NCBI RefSeq assembly: GCF_900240945.1
Contig: NZ_OESG01000014.1
Coordinates: forward strand, 1,050,923-1,114,922
Reading direction: 5' to 3'
Source of the DNA: Mycobacterium sp. 3519A
GTDB taxonomy: Bacteria; Actinomycetota; Actinomycetes; Mycobacteriales; Mycobacteriaceae
DNA length: 64,000 nt
A program made the translations under genes and the position numbers. The notes beneath the pieces are model-generated. The model was not told the DNA's origin. It saw only the letters and a list, made by a program, of their open reading frames with translations, and ran no database searches. Below are positions 1 to 9,085 of the stretch, one piece after another; within the stretch, counting starts at the first letter, position 1, and each line of letters opens with the position of its first letter.

Positions 1-1
1 C

Positions 2-1630
2 GAGGCCGCGGCTGTGTGGCTGTCACCGAGGTCCTGGTACACCCTCGGGTTGGCGAGACACCTCGGGGCCATGCCGGATTATCTCCAGCACCGGCAGGAG
101 ATCTGGGAAGTTCAGCAACGGCTCCACCCCGGGGAGGTTGCCAGCACCACACGGCGCATCACTCCTGGGTGGGGGCTCACTATCTCGCCAGGATGGCAAT
201 CCAAGCGGATCGTCTTCCCCTCAAGATGGAAAGTCACGGAGGTCACAGCGCACTACAGCGCCGATGGGCTCATCACCGTTTCAGCCGGTAACAGGATTCT
301 CGGCCAATTCCAGGACGAACCCGGTCGCGACGTCTGGAAGGTCGGCGACATCGATCCGTTCGGCAAGTCGACAAGAACGATCAGCAGTAACGGTAATTTG
401 CGGTACGCCGTCAACGGCCAGGAACGAATCTTTCACTTTCCTCCGAAGCGGAGGGGCTCCCTGGTGAGCGTGACATTTGCCGGCGACGAGGTGTCGGTCC
501 AGCACGACGACGGCCAGGTGACTCGCTACACGGTGGTGCCGGGCGTGACCTATTACCCGTATCCGCGTGAGGCGCAGCCGCCCGACGGTGCCGAATCGGC
601 CGGGCCTTCGTTCTCGTCGCTGCCCGCCAAGCGGGAGCCATCGCCGCTGGGGCCGGTTTCGCGGCCACCCAACACGCTGAGCCTCGATGCGCCCGTCGAT
701 CAGGCGCGCTCGGCATTCGTCGAGCAGCGGCCTCGGGTCTTCGACGTTGACGCCGACAGGTGGGAGTGGGAGCCGGTCGTTGACGCTGCGGGCCAACTCC
801 ATTCGATGATTGTTCGACATCGCATGGAGCCAGTCGCGGAACACGACCTGATATTCCCGCTGCGCGATCCGGACGATCCGCTGCGGCGGGTGCATCCGCA
901 CTTCGCCGATGAGCGCGGCAACATTTCTGCCAACGTGCGTGTCGAACAGGTGAAGGCGCGTTTCGTCCCGACGAGTCTGGGGCTCAGCCGTAGCCGTGTA
1001 ACTTCCAGCCTGCAAGCCGAAGTGCAGGAAGAATTGCGGCGCCAGATCAGCAATTCACGTGCAGGCGCGTCACCGGAGCCTACTTTCCTGTCGACGCGCA
1101 CCATGACACGAAAGCTGACAGATGCCGACGAGTTGCTCGAGCACGAACGGGTGCTGATCGGCCAGCACGGCCTGTTCGTGCGTGCCGACCTACAACCCGA
1201 TCAGGTGACCGGACGCGACGGTCACATTCTGGGCATCTACATGGGGGCGTTGTTACGCAGCGTCGACGACGAGCGACGGGTTCAAGCCGTTCATCCCAGC
1301 TTCGGGGACTACTTGATCGATTCGACCACCAGTCGGTCTCGGCCCGCGGCCTATTCCGGCTTGGGCGCCACCAACGGCGTGGCTTTTGCCAACACGCCAT
1401 TACGTCCGGACGCGGGGGGCTACGACGAGAGCAGGATCAATTCCGTGTTCGTCGCTTTCGACGTCAAAATGACTGACAACCGAGGTGTGACGCGCACGGA
1501 GTCCGTTGTAGCCCTGATCGGGCTGCCCAATCTTCGTCCCGGCGACCAGATCCTGGTCAGTTACGGCAAGGCGTATCTGCCCTCGTTCCGTAAGGCTGCG
1601 ACCGCCGTAAAGCCAGAACCATCGGAATAA
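2..1630 (+). CDS. SET-domain-like C-terminus of a large multidomain protein (5' end outside window)
   Basis: The frame is open from the first bases, with no stop before position 2, so the start probably lies upstream; 542 residues are visible. The last ~140 residues (about nt 1150-1590) read as a SET domain. HGLFVRADL then ILGIYMGALL matches the opening G-LFA...I..YxG strand. YLIDS and the following NGVAFANTPL occupy the place of the NxxRFINHSC motif. VALIGLPNLRPGDQILVSYG resembles the closing ALRDIxPGEEL..DYG, with the catalytic Tyr conserved. SET enzymes transfer methyl from S-adenosylmethionine to protein lysines. The N-terminal part is beta-rich and unassigned; a Pro/Ser-rich linker lies around nt 570-700. 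It is followed by ESX-type genes, so a secreted effector is plausible but inferred. The classical NHSC cysteine is not obvious. Confidence 0.62.
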   Translation, partial: EAAAVWLSPRSWYTLGLARHLGAMPDYLQHRQEIWEVQQRLHPGEVASTTRRITPGWGLTISPGWQSKRIVFPSRWKVTEVTAHYSADGLITVSAGNRILGQFQDEPGRDVWKVGDIDPFGKSTRTISSNGNLRYAVNGQERIFHFPPKRRGSLVSVTFAGDEVSVQHDDGQVTRYTVVPGVTYYPYPREAQPPDGAESAGPSFSSLPAKREPSPLGPVSRPPNTLSLDAPVDQARSAFVEQRPRVFDVDADRWEWEPVVDAAGQLHSMIVRHRMEPVAEHDLIFPLRDPDDPLRRVHPHFADERGNISANVRVEQVKARFVPTSLGLSRSRVTSSLQAEVQEELRRQISNSRAGASPEPTFLSTRTMTRKLTDADELLEHERVLIGQHGLFVRADLQPDQVTGRDGHILGIYMGALLRSVDDERRVQAVHPSFGDYLIDSTTSRSRPAAYSGLGATNGVAFANTPLRPDAGGYDESRINSVFVAFDVKMTDNRGVTRTESVVALIGLPNLRPGDQILVSYGKAYLPSFRKAATAVKPEPSE

Positions 1631-2317
1631 CGGACACACTTTCAGGATAGAAACGCACTGGGCCGCAAGCGGTCTGGCCGCGGATCGCAGACACTGCGGC
1701 AGCCCTACCGCCCAATCCTCAACTGAGGCAACCTGGTCCGTGGAGGCCAGTCAGCGCCCACCGGCCGTCGTGGTGTTATGCGACGCGTGTGGACGCCGCG
1801 CGACGAGACCCTCCGAGGACAGTGTCGTGAACCTGGCTGCGCAAGAGCCTCCGATTGGGGTGCGCGCGGCGACCAAGCGGATGGCTGCCGCAGGCGAGCG
1901 ACCTCGCCGTATTGATCGGATCAAAGATCGCCATCCAAAGTTCGCACGGGCGCCGCGATACCCGCATCACGGCACGCCCATACACTGACTGCGTGGGTCG
2001 GCTCCAGCACCCAACCAGGGTGTTCATCGACTTGCAACGTCCAACCCCTCACTGCGCCAGCGGGTTTCGCTGCCACATGCGGATCCCGTGATTTCAGACA
2101 GTCAGTCGAGCCTGAAGGAGGCGACGGTGCGGCCTTCTCGGCGAGCCGATTATGCGATATGCGAAAGGTGCTGGCACTGATGCGAGGATCTCGAGCGTGA
2201 TCGCCGGTCGGCCGGCCACCAGGGTCTCGCCGCCAGCGCGTCGCGGCGTGTCGCTCATTGGCCGTACGTTGGCTCAGTCAGCTCGGCGGCCACAACCTCC
2301 TCACCGATTGGATACGC
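1631..2317. other. Intergenic, nothing recognised
   Basis: About 690 bases between the SET-like gene and the ESX-type pair. Short open frames on both strands have no recognisable motif or convincing ribosome binding site. A promoter for the downstream pair must lie here but no clear hexamers stand out. Confidence 0.5.
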
Positions 2318-2689
2318 ATGGCATCTGACGATTCACCCCCTTCGCCCACCCCACCACCGACACCGTCGATCGCCGATCTCACCAAGGAGATACAGGACCT
2401 GCAAAAGCACGCTGACCTCGTCTTGGATGCGGATACGGCGAAAAAATATCTGGGCTACATCGACGATTTCAAGGAGGTTCTCCAGAATGCGGGCGGCCTC
2501 ATGTATTTGGTAACCGGAATGGGCAATCCGGGCACCTTGGCGTCGGCGCAGGAAACGAAGCGCCACCTCTTACTCGATATTTCCGGCAATGACGGCATCA
2601 TGATGTTGCATGCAAATTACTATAAATTTCTTGATGAGTTCCAAACACTCGTACATAAGTCCACAAAAGGACTCATCGACAACGGCTAG
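2318..2689 (+). CDS. Small ESX-secretion-associated protein, partner of the next gene
   Basis: A 123-residue protein. It has a Pro-rich N-terminal tail (SPPSPTPPPTPS) followed by a predicted helical hairpin with heptad-like spacing (LTKEIQDLQKHADLVLDADT, then LGYIDDFKEVL) and a C-terminal helix ending in KGLIDNG. Size, helical character and position 18 bases upstream of a large WXG-bearing gene resemble EspC/EsxA-type small partners of type VII substrates. No exact WXG tripeptide is present, so the family call is inference. The ATG at 2318 is preferred over an upstream in-frame TTG at 2258, which would add a 20-residue extension lacking a binding site. Base composition near the 3' end is noticeably AT-richer than neighbouring genes, consistent with horizontal origin. 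Confidence 0.5.
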   Translation: MASDDSPPSPTPPPTPSIADLTKEIQDLQKHADLVLDADTAKKYLGYIDDFKEVLQNAGGLMYLVTGMGNPGTLASAQETKRHLLLDISGNDGIMMLHANYYKFLDEFQTLVHKSTKGLIDNG

Positions 2690-2707
2690 CAAGAAGGTTC
2701 GTGTGCC

Positions 2708-5257
2708 ATGGGGCTGACGCCAGAACAAATCGCCAACGCCGATCCGCCGATCCCTGATGGCGTCAACAATCCCGACCTCTCGCCGCTTGGCGACGGCACC
2801 TACATCCTCAACAACGCTCACGACCTCGCGGATTGGAAGATCCCTTTCCTCGGTCAAGACCGTATTGTCAGTCTGTCGAAAGACGACATCGACAAATACG
2901 CGAGTGACTTTCGGCCCGACCAAATCGGTGAATTCACAGATAAACAGATCAGTGGTCTCAGCAGCGGTACGCTGAACAAGTTGGATCTGAGCGGCCTCAC
3001 CGAACAGCAAGTCCAGAAGCTGTCTCCCGATCAGATCAACGGTTTGCCTTGGGAGTGGCGCGCCAAATTCACCTCCAACGGGTGGATACCCGACACGACA
3101 TCGAAAAGTGACTGGACGCATTTCGTTCCCGGTTGGTGGGACGACAGTGATCTGCAAAACGAATCCGAAGTCGATCTGAACAATCTCGACCCGCTGAATG
3201 CGAAAAAATCTCCCTCGGGCGTGGTTGCAGAAAATCCCGGCAGCCTCAGTTACTGGGATCTGCATCAGGCCTTCAAAGACGCCGACGGCAACCTCGGCCA
3301 CGACTACCCGACGCTGTGGAACACCATCGCACAGACTGTTTCGGACGGCTTGACCACATTCAAGGAAAATCTCGAGAGCGTGCACGCGTCCGGGAAGTGG
3401 AAAGGCGACACCGCCGATGCCGCGTGGGCCAATATCAATAGTTCATTCAACATCCCCACCGCCATATATTCCGGTGCGGCGGCGATGAGCCATCTGGTTT
3501 TCGCGCTCGACAAAACGGTCTTCCAGATGAAGTGGTACATCGAGGGGCCCGATGGCCAGCAGCCGAACCACTATCAAGACGCGCTCAACTATTACCAAGC
3601 TCACGCCGACGAAATCAACCAGGTCTACAACCACTTTGCGGCATCGCTGATGGCGAAGGTCTACGTGCCGGCGATCAACGGAATCGCGAAAAGTACCCCG
3701 GACTTCCCCATCCCGCCCGCCACGACCAACGGCAACGGCAGCGGCGACGGCAACGGTGACGGCAACGGAGGCAAGAACACTCCAACTCCGCCACCCCTAC
3801 CGAACCTCGGTGGTGGCGACGGCAACAACAACAACAAGACGCCGTCTCCCGATGACATTCCGCCGCCCAACCTCGGAGGTGGTGACAACAACGGGATCAA
3901 AACGCCGTCTCCCGATGACATTCCGCCGCCCAACCTCGGTGGAGGCGACGGCAGTGGTAACAATCTGTCAGCCTCCGGCGACGTTCCCCCACCAAACCTT
4001 GGCGATGGCGGTCTTGGTGGTGGCGGGAATGGGCAGATACCGTCGCCCGGCGACATCCCCCTGCCAAACCTCGGTGGCGGTCTTGGTGGTGGCGGGAATG
4101 GTCAGGTACCGTCGCCCGGCGACATCCCCGTGCCAAACCTCGGTGGCGGCGGGAACATACCTACGAATCTTGACCTTCAGAACGGGCCCCCGCCGAATAT
4201 TGGTGAGGGAACCGGCATTCCGGGCGATGGATCGCAGTTGCCCGGCCCCAACACCCCGCCGATCGGCGATGGGGCCGACGGCAGCAATCCCGGGTCGCCC
4301 GATGGCAACGTTCCGTCGCCCACCGACTTGAGTCAACTGCTGCAGAACCTCGGCGGCGGGCCATCCGGCAACGGTCAGGATGGTTCCGGTAACTTCCCGT
4401 CTGGCCTCGGTGGTCTCGGCAACATCGGATCTGGCCTCAGCGGTCTCAGCAACCTGAGTTCCGGCCTCGGCGGACCCGGCAAGGGGGGATCTGGCCTCGG
4501 CGGTCTGTACAACTTGGGTTCTGGCCTCGGCCCAACCGGCAATGGTGGGTCCGGCCTGGGCGGTGTGAACAACCTTGGGTCTGATCCCGGCGGGACCAGC
4601 GGTCTGCCCGACCCCAATGCGCCCGGAAGCAATCCGCTCCAAAACACCTCAGCGCCAGGGCAAAACGGCCTGACGGGCCCCTTGGACGCCGGCGGTCAGG
4701 CGCTGCAACAAGCACTGGGTTCGGCCGGCAAGGGAGGCCTCGGCGGAGCCGGCCTCGGACCCCAGAATCTTGACGCCCTACCCAAGGGCTTGACCTCCAT
4801 GCCAGACGGAGGGGGGTCGGCTGCGCGGATCGGGGCCGGCGGTAGCGGTCTGTCGGGGCCTGCGGGCGCACCGATTGCCGGCACAAGCCGACTGCCAGAA
4901 CTCGACCACTCCGGCCTCAACCCGGCTGGCATGGGAGGGACGCCGGGTGCGCCGAACTCGGCTCAGCAATCGGCAGGCGGCGGCGTGCCCGGCGGCGGCG
5001 GAGGCGGCGGGCAACGCGGAGCAGAAGGCAAAGGTAAAGAGCACAAGGCAGCGAAAGCGTTGCGGAGCAAGAGGAACGGCGAGCTTGCCATGGGCGAGGT
5101 CAACGCCGTTGTTCCCGTCATCGGTGACGACGGTTCTGATCCCGAACCACCCGCCGTTCCGGTGGCGCCCGCCACGCCGGTGGCACCTCCGTCGCGGTGG
5201 ACGGGGCCTGCGCAGCGCCCGAGCCCAATCACGAGCGAGCAGCGGGCTCAAGCATGA
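2708..5257 (+). CDS. Large WXG-containing, Gly/Pro/Asn-repeat protein (probable type VII substrate)
   Basis: 849 residues with an AAGAAGG-type binding site before the ATG. Residues ~1-130 hold leucine-spaced repeats of the form LTxxQVxxLSxxQIxxL. Residues ~190-330 form a helical region containing the WXG motif WKG (231-233) in GKWKGDTADAAW, like the ESX/PPE helical hairpin. Residues ~350-770 are low-complexity: six ~21-residue units built on PSPDDIPPPNLGGGD, then a GSGLGGLxNLGSGLG series. The C-terminal ~80 residues are basic then Pro-rich (KGKEHKAAKALRSKRN). No signal peptide or membrane segment is visible, as expected for a type VII substrate. A canonical YxxxD/E signal was looked for near the hairpin and not found in exact form. 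The cargo function is unknown. Comparable architectures include EspE/EspB-like proteins. Confidence 0.6.
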   Translation: MGLTPEQIANADPPIPDGVNNPDLSPLGDGTYILNNAHDLADWKIPFLGQDRIVSLSKDDIDKYASDFRPDQIGEFTDKQISGLSSGTLNKLDLSGLTEQQVQKLSPDQINGLPWEWRAKFTSNGWIPDTTSKSDWTHFVPGWWDDSDLQNESEVDLNNLDPLNAKKSPSGVVAENPGSLSYWDLHQAFKDADGNLGHDYPTLWNTIAQTVSDGLTTFKENLESVHASGKWKGDTADAAWANINSSFNIPTAIYSGAAAMSHLVFALDKTVFQMKWYIEGPDGQQPNHYQDALNYYQAHADEINQVYNHFAASLMAKVYVPAINGIAKSTPDFPIPPATTNGNGSGDGNGDGNGGKNTPTPPPLPNLGGGDGNNNNKTPSPDDIPPPNLGGGDNNGIKTPSPDDIPPPNLGGGDGSGNNLSASGDVPPPNLGDGGLGGGGNGQIPSPGDIPLPNLGGGLGGGGNGQVPSPGDIPVPNLGGGGNIPTNLDLQNGPPPNIGEGTGIPGDGSQLPGPNTPPIGDGADGSNPGSPDGNVPSPTDLSQLLQNLGGGPSGNGQDGSGNFPSGLGGLGNIGSGLSGLSNLSSGLGGPGKGGSGLGGLYNLGSGLGPTGNGGSGLGGVNNLGSDPGGTSGLPDPNAPGSNPLQNTSAPGQNGLTGPLDAGGQALQQALGSAGKGGLGGAGLGPQNLDALPKGLTSMPDGGGSAARIGAGGSGLSGPAGAPIAGTSRLPELDHSGLNPAGMGGTPGAPNSAQQSAGGGVPGGGGGGGQRGAEGKGKEHKAAKALRSKRNGELAMGEVNAVVPVIGDDGSDPEPPAVPVAPATPVAPPSRWTGPAQRPSPITSEQRAQA
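3777..4152 (+). repeat. In-gene tandem repeat, ~63-72 bp units encoding PSPDDIPPPNLGGG
   Basis: About six imperfect direct units inside the 849-aa protein gene. The units at ~3840 and ~3900 share a near-identical 30+ base core, and those at ~4035 and ~4095 are also near-identical. Unit length is always a multiple of three, so the frame is kept. It encodes a proline/glycine stalk and could vary in copy number by slippage. Confidence 0.85.
4383..4605 (+). repeat. Second in-gene repeat encoding GSGLGGLxNLGSGLG
   Basis: Imperfect ~30-60 bp units encoding alternating SGLGG and NLGSGL peptides, again in multiples of three. They are distinct in sequence from the repeat at 3777-4152 and lie in the same gene. 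Confidence 0.75.
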
Positions 5258-5432
5258 CGCCGGCTGCTCTCAGCACCGCCACACGATCGGGTCCACGCCA
5301 GCGGGACAGACGTGAGTATCCGAAACTGCTGGCGTCCATCAATTCCCAACGAAACACCGGCGGGCCGCCGGATCAAGAGCGCAGTTCACCGGGTTTTTAT
5401 TGGTTCGGTGATCAGACAGGAGTGAGAGTCGC

Positions 5433-6215
5433 GTGGGTGGCGTTCTGATCAGTCAGGTGGGGTCCCTCGACCTGCTGGATCTAGAGTGCATCGGGCGGCT
5501 TCACGGTCGCCAGTTCTTGCCGTTCCCGTTCATGGCTAGCGGCCCGTCGCGATTTGCAACGGTTGATGAGGCCGACTCGTACGCAAGGACGATTCCGGAC
5601 CGGTTCAACTACGGTGATCTGAGCAATCTGCAGCGATGCTTGGTCGCCTACCGCGACGCCGATATCCGAGTGGTTTGTCATGTTCAGTACATTCCCAACG
5701 ACACGCCCAGCGTGCGGGCCATCGGATTTCGCGCCGCAGAACAGGGCTTCTTCGCTGAGCAGCGACCTGACGCCGATGTCGTTGACTTCTACACGGTTTC
5801 GCCGTACGACCTGGGTGCGGCTATCTCCGATGCGGTCCGGCTCGGCGAGCCTGGCCGACATGAGCGGGTGGTGGGCCCCGAGTACCTGCGCCCGCGCTCG
5901 GCTCAGTTCGACGCCGGCAGTGTCCACGTCGCCGATCAACGGCGGTCGACCTACGACACCATCATCGGCGAAGACCAGGTGACGGCCTACGGCAGGGTGC
6001 AAAGCGACTGGCGCACCGCGTGGAAGTGGAGCTACGCCTATGACAAACCCATCGGTCAGTTCATCCGGGTTGTCGATGATGGCGAGTACCTCTACGACCT
6101 GGAGGGCTGCGGTGCCAAGCCGCTGACAAAACCGCTTCTCAGCAAGCGAATCGACGAACTCATTGCAGAGGATGTCGCCGTCCTGCGGGAGATGAGGGCG
6201 GCGAGCGGCCTTTAG
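5433..6215 (+). CDS. EspG-like ESX secretion chaperone
   Basis: 260 residues, GTG start with AGGAG about 9 bases upstream. The order of segments matches the EspG fold. An N-terminal strand (GSLDLLDLECIGRL) is followed by a helix and the strand DIRVVCHVQY. Next comes RAIGFRAAEQGFFAEQR, corresponding to the EspG segment of form RxxxARxGxxxVxA. Then VVDFYTVSPYDLGAAISDAV resembles the EspG valine/threonine strand plus helix, and a C-terminal IGQFIRVVDDGEYLYDL leads into a terminal helix. EspG proteins bind PE/PPE-type substrates in the cytosol and deliver them to the ESX ATPase. Its position downstream of the WXG-bearing protein suggests that protein or its partner as client. No ESX core gene (eccB/C/D) is visible here. 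Similarity is structural in pattern rather than word-for-word. Confidence 0.6.
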   Translation: MGGVLISQVGSLDLLDLECIGRLHGRQFLPFPFMASGPSRFATVDEADSYARTIPDRFNYGDLSNLQRCLVAYRDADIRVVCHVQYIPNDTPSVRAIGFRAAEQGFFAEQRPDADVVDFYTVSPYDLGAAISDAVRLGEPGRHERVVGPEYLRPRSAQFDAGSVHVADQRRSTYDTIIGEDQVTAYGRVQSDWRTAWKWSYAYDKPIGQFIRVVDDGEYLYDLEGCGAKPLTKPLLSKRIDELIAEDVAVLREMRAASGL

Positions 6216-6234
6216 CCGTGCGACCGTCCTGGCG

Positions 6235-7776
6235 TCAGGTGGACTGGATGAGCTCGGCCGCGCGCTCGGCGATCGCAACGACGGTGGCGTTGGTGTTGAC
6301 GCCGACGATTTCGGGCATCACCGAGGCATCGACCACGCGCAGGCCCTGCACACCGTGCAGCCTCAGTTCACCATCCACGACGGCCATCTCGTCGGTGCCC
6401 ATTCGGCACGTTCCGACCGGGTGGAACGAGGAACCGGTCGATTGTCGCAGGTACCGATGAATTTCACTGGCACTGTTGACGTTCGGGCCCGGCAGCACCT
6501 CCTGTAGCCGCCACGGCGCGAATGCCTCGGTCTCCCCGATGCGGCGGGTGATTGCCAAAAACTCGGCCATGGCCACCAGATCGGCGGTGTTGGTGTAGAA
6601 GCACGGATCGACCAGCGGCGCCGTATCGTGGTGGCGGTCTGCGAGCCGTACCGACCCGCGGCTGGCGGGCGGCGCCTGATGGGAGAACGCGAGGGTGTAC
6701 CCCAGATCGGGCATCCGGGGAGCCAGCGCCGTCTCCGTGGAGACCGGCCCCACCGGGAAGTCGAGCATCATCACGAACACGTCCGGGGCGGGATCGGCGA
6801 AATGGCCGCTTCGCAAAAGCGCCGCGGTGCGACAGACGCCGTTGCTCGACGACTGCATCGGCTTGCTCGAGGAGTACACCACCCGACTCTGGATGTGGTC
6901 CTGAAGGTTCTCTCCGACACCCGGCAGGTCAACTACGGGTTCGATCCCGACGTCGTGAAGATGCGCCGCCGGGCCGATGCCCGACAGAAGCAGCACTTTC
7001 GGTGATCCGATCGCCCCGCATGCCAGGATCACCTCGCGCTCGACGCTGACGGACTCGTGTCGGCCATCAACGGTGAATTCCACTGCTACGCAACGATCAC
7101 CCCGGATTACCAGCCTGCTGACGAAGGCCCCGCCCACGATGTCCAGATTGGCTCTATGTCGTTGCGGAGCAAGATAAGCATCAGCGGCGCTCTGCCGGCG
7201 GCCCTCGACGATGTTCATGTCGAATTGGAACGCGCCCACCTGGACATGTCCATTGATGTCGGCGGTGACGGGGAATCCGGCTTCCACAACGCCGGCGTGG
7301 AAAGCCGGTGCTCCGTCGGTACCCGAGTCGACGGGCCCCACACGCAGCGGCCCCCGCAAGCCGCGAAGGTCCCCGTCGCCTGAAGTCGCTGTCTCGCTGC
7401 GCTTGAAGTGGGGCAACAGATCGTCATAACTCCAGCCCGTCAGACCGTAGTCGGCCCAGCGGTCGTAGTTGGCGCGGTGTCCACGAATATGTGCCATGGC
7501 GTTGATGGAGCTGGATCCACCCAGCACACGGCCGGCCGACACGAAATGTTCGGTGTCACCGGTGCCCGACTGGGGAACGGTCCGGTAGCACCAGTCGAGT
7601 TGTGAGCCCATCAGTTGCAGCGGAAAGGCATCCGGCGACGAGACCACGTCCGGTGGCTCGACGGGGCCGGCCTCCAGAAGCAACACACTGGCGCCGCTGG
7701 GCGCGAGGCGTCCGCCCACCACGCACCCTCCGGTTCCGCCTCCGATGATGACGTAGTCATACGACGACAACAACAC
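6235..7776 (-). CDS. GMC-family flavoprotein oxidoreductase (choline/alcohol dehydrogenase type)
   Basis: 513 residues from a GTG preceded by GAAAGGAACC. The N-terminus has the FAD dinucleotide fold YDYVIIGGGTGGCVVGGRLA ending in LLLEAG. GMC signature 1 is seen as VLGGSSSINAMAHIRGHR. Signature 2 includes ILACGAIGSPKVLLLSGIGP. The C-terminal active-site His is in SSFHPVGTCRMG and the paired Asn in VNTNATV. Such enzymes oxidise primary alcohols, polyethylene glycols or choline with FAD. The gene follows an SDR gene by 39 bases on the same strand, so the two are probably co-transcribed and may act in sequence on an alcohol or aldehyde. The substrate cannot be read from sequence. The longer frame to 7812 lacks a good ribosome site. 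Confidence 0.88.
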   Translation of the reverse strand: MLLSSYDYVIIGGGTGGCVVGGRLAPSGASVLLLEAGPVEPPDVVSSPDAFPLQLMGSQLDWCYRTVPQSGTGDTEHFVSAGRVLGGSSSINAMAHIRGHRANYDRWADYGLTGWSYDDLLPHFKRSETATSGDGDLRGLRGPLRVGPVDSGTDGAPAFHAGVVEAGFPVTADINGHVQVGAFQFDMNIVEGRRQSAADAYLAPQRHRANLDIVGGAFVSRLVIRGDRCVAVEFTVDGRHESVSVEREVILACGAIGSPKVLLLSGIGPAAHLHDVGIEPVVDLPGVGENLQDHIQSRVVYSSSKPMQSSSNGVCRTAALLRSGHFADPAPDVFVMMLDFPVGPVSTETALAPRMPDLGYTLAFSHQAPPASRGSVRLADRHHDTAPLVDPCFYTNTADLVAMAEFLAITRRIGETEAFAPWRLQEVLPGPNVNSASEIHRYLRQSTGSSFHPVGTCRMGTDEMAVVDGELRLHGVQGLRVVDASVMPEIVGVNTNATVVAIAERAAELIQST

Positions 7777-7815
7777 GGTTCCTTTCAGCTGCACCCCGTG
7801 GGGCGACTGCACACG

Positions 7816-8634
7816 TCATCCTTGCGCTTGGACCGTGACAGGCTCCCACTCCTCCCAGATCTGCAGCCGCTGTTCATAAGCCGACCGCACGAGGCGCAGG
7901 ATCGCCGGGCCGAATATGACACGCAGCGGTGGCGCCTCCGCGTCGACGATCCGCAGGATGGCGTCCCGGGTGGCAGTCGGATCACCTGGCTCCCCGAGGA
8001 ACTCGGCGACCATACGGGTCGCCTCGCGGCGCACATTGTCATAGGCGGGCAGTGGGTCGGCATGGATGACCGAATCCTTGAATTCGGTCGAGTACAGGCC
8101 CGGCTCGACCAGGGTCACGCGGATGCCGAACGGTTCGACCTCTGCCGCGAGCGCCTCAGAGAATGCCTCCAGCGCATGTTTGGAAGCGCTGTAGAGGCCG
8201 ACGCCGGGAGCGGCCGTCACACCCGCGCCGGAGGACACCTGTAAAAGGTGCCCGGACCGCTGCGCGCGCAAGATGGGCAAGACTGCCTGGGTAACCCACA
8301 GCGCGCCAAACACATTCACGTCCATCTGCTCGCGCGCCTGCTGCTCCGTCACCTCCTCGACGAACCCGTATTGGCCGTACCCCGCGTTGTTGACGACGAT
8401 GTCAAGGCCCCCGAAATGCTCGTGGGCCCTTCGCACCGCGTCGAACACGGCGCAGCGGTTCGTCACGTCGAGTTCAATCGGCAGGAGCGACTCGGGATGC
8501 CGGGCTTTGAGCTCGTCGAGTCTTGAAGCGTTGCGCGCGGTTGCCGCGACGCGGTCCCCCCGCTGCAACGCTGCCACCGTCCACTCCTGACCGAAGCCGC
8601 GGGCCGCGCCGGTGATGAACCACGTTTTCGACAC
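7816..8634 (-). CDS. Short-chain dehydrogenase/reductase
   Basis: 272 residues, GTG start with GGAAAGGAACGC upstream. It has the classical SDR motifs: the cofactor loop TGAARGFG near residue 8, NNAGYG, a catalytic Ser in VSSGAG, YSASK with catalytic Tyr and Lys, and the VEPGLYSTEF segment. The second-strand region ATARNASRL suggests NADP preference (basic residue), which is an inference. The C-terminal extension with many Arg/Leu residues is typical of the mycobacterial subgroup acting on hydrophobic carbonyls. It is the first gene of a two-gene unit with the downstream GMC oxidoreductase. Confidence 0.88.
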   Translation of the reverse strand: MSKTWFITGAARGFGQEWTVAALQRGDRVAATARNASRLDELKARHPESLLPIELDVTNRCAVFDAVRRAHEHFGGLDIVVNNAGYGQYGFVEEVTEQQAREQMDVNVFGALWVTQAVLPILRAQRSGHLLQVSSGAGVTAAPGVGLYSASKHALEAFSEALAAEVEPFGIRVTLVEPGLYSTEFKDSVIHADPLPAYDNVRREATRMVAEFLGEPGDPTATRDAILRIVDAEAPPLRVIFGPAILRLVRSAYEQRLQIWEEWEPVTVQAQG

Positions 8635-9085
8635 AATGCGTTCCTTTCCTCGCCACCCACACTGACGCTGAACGGCGCTGCCCGCTATTGATGGTGTCGA
8701 GCCGGACGATAAGACCGGACATCTGCGCGACTGGTATAAGCCGAGCGCCCTCCGGTGACCGCGCGGCTGACCGCACTATCGAAGGCCGAGCGGGCCGATA
8801 ACCTTGGGGGACAGAGGCTCTGACAGCACGCCGAGGCCGTCAACGCCAGGGCGAACGGGACGGGGTTCGAGCTCAATTTCGCTGATGACCCTCATTCGCG
8901 ATACGAATCATGCACCTGCGCAACCCAAACCAAGCGCCGTTGATGTGGTCAACTTTACAAGGTCGTGCACACAGGATGGCGGGGAATCGATAGCTCGACC
9001 CCTTCCATCGATACAGCACCCCTGCGACGCACGCGAAGTGACCGGGCGTCCAGTACGTCAACACGCGAACCGTTAGGAGACACTG
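8635..9085. other. Intergenic region between divergent units
   Basis: About 450 bases separating the SDR/GMC unit (leftward) from the permease unit (rightward). It must hold both promoters. No coding relic or clear operator was recognised. Confidence 0.5.

Noticed and set aside
3777..4152. Regular repeats considered as a CRISPR array
   Set aside because: Units are in-frame coding repeats without unique spacers, and no cas genes are present.
3661..4642. Several long antisense and out-of-frame open frames rich in Pro/Arg/Ser
   Set aside because: They are shadows of the GC-rich repeat stalk of the 849-aa protein and have no start signals.
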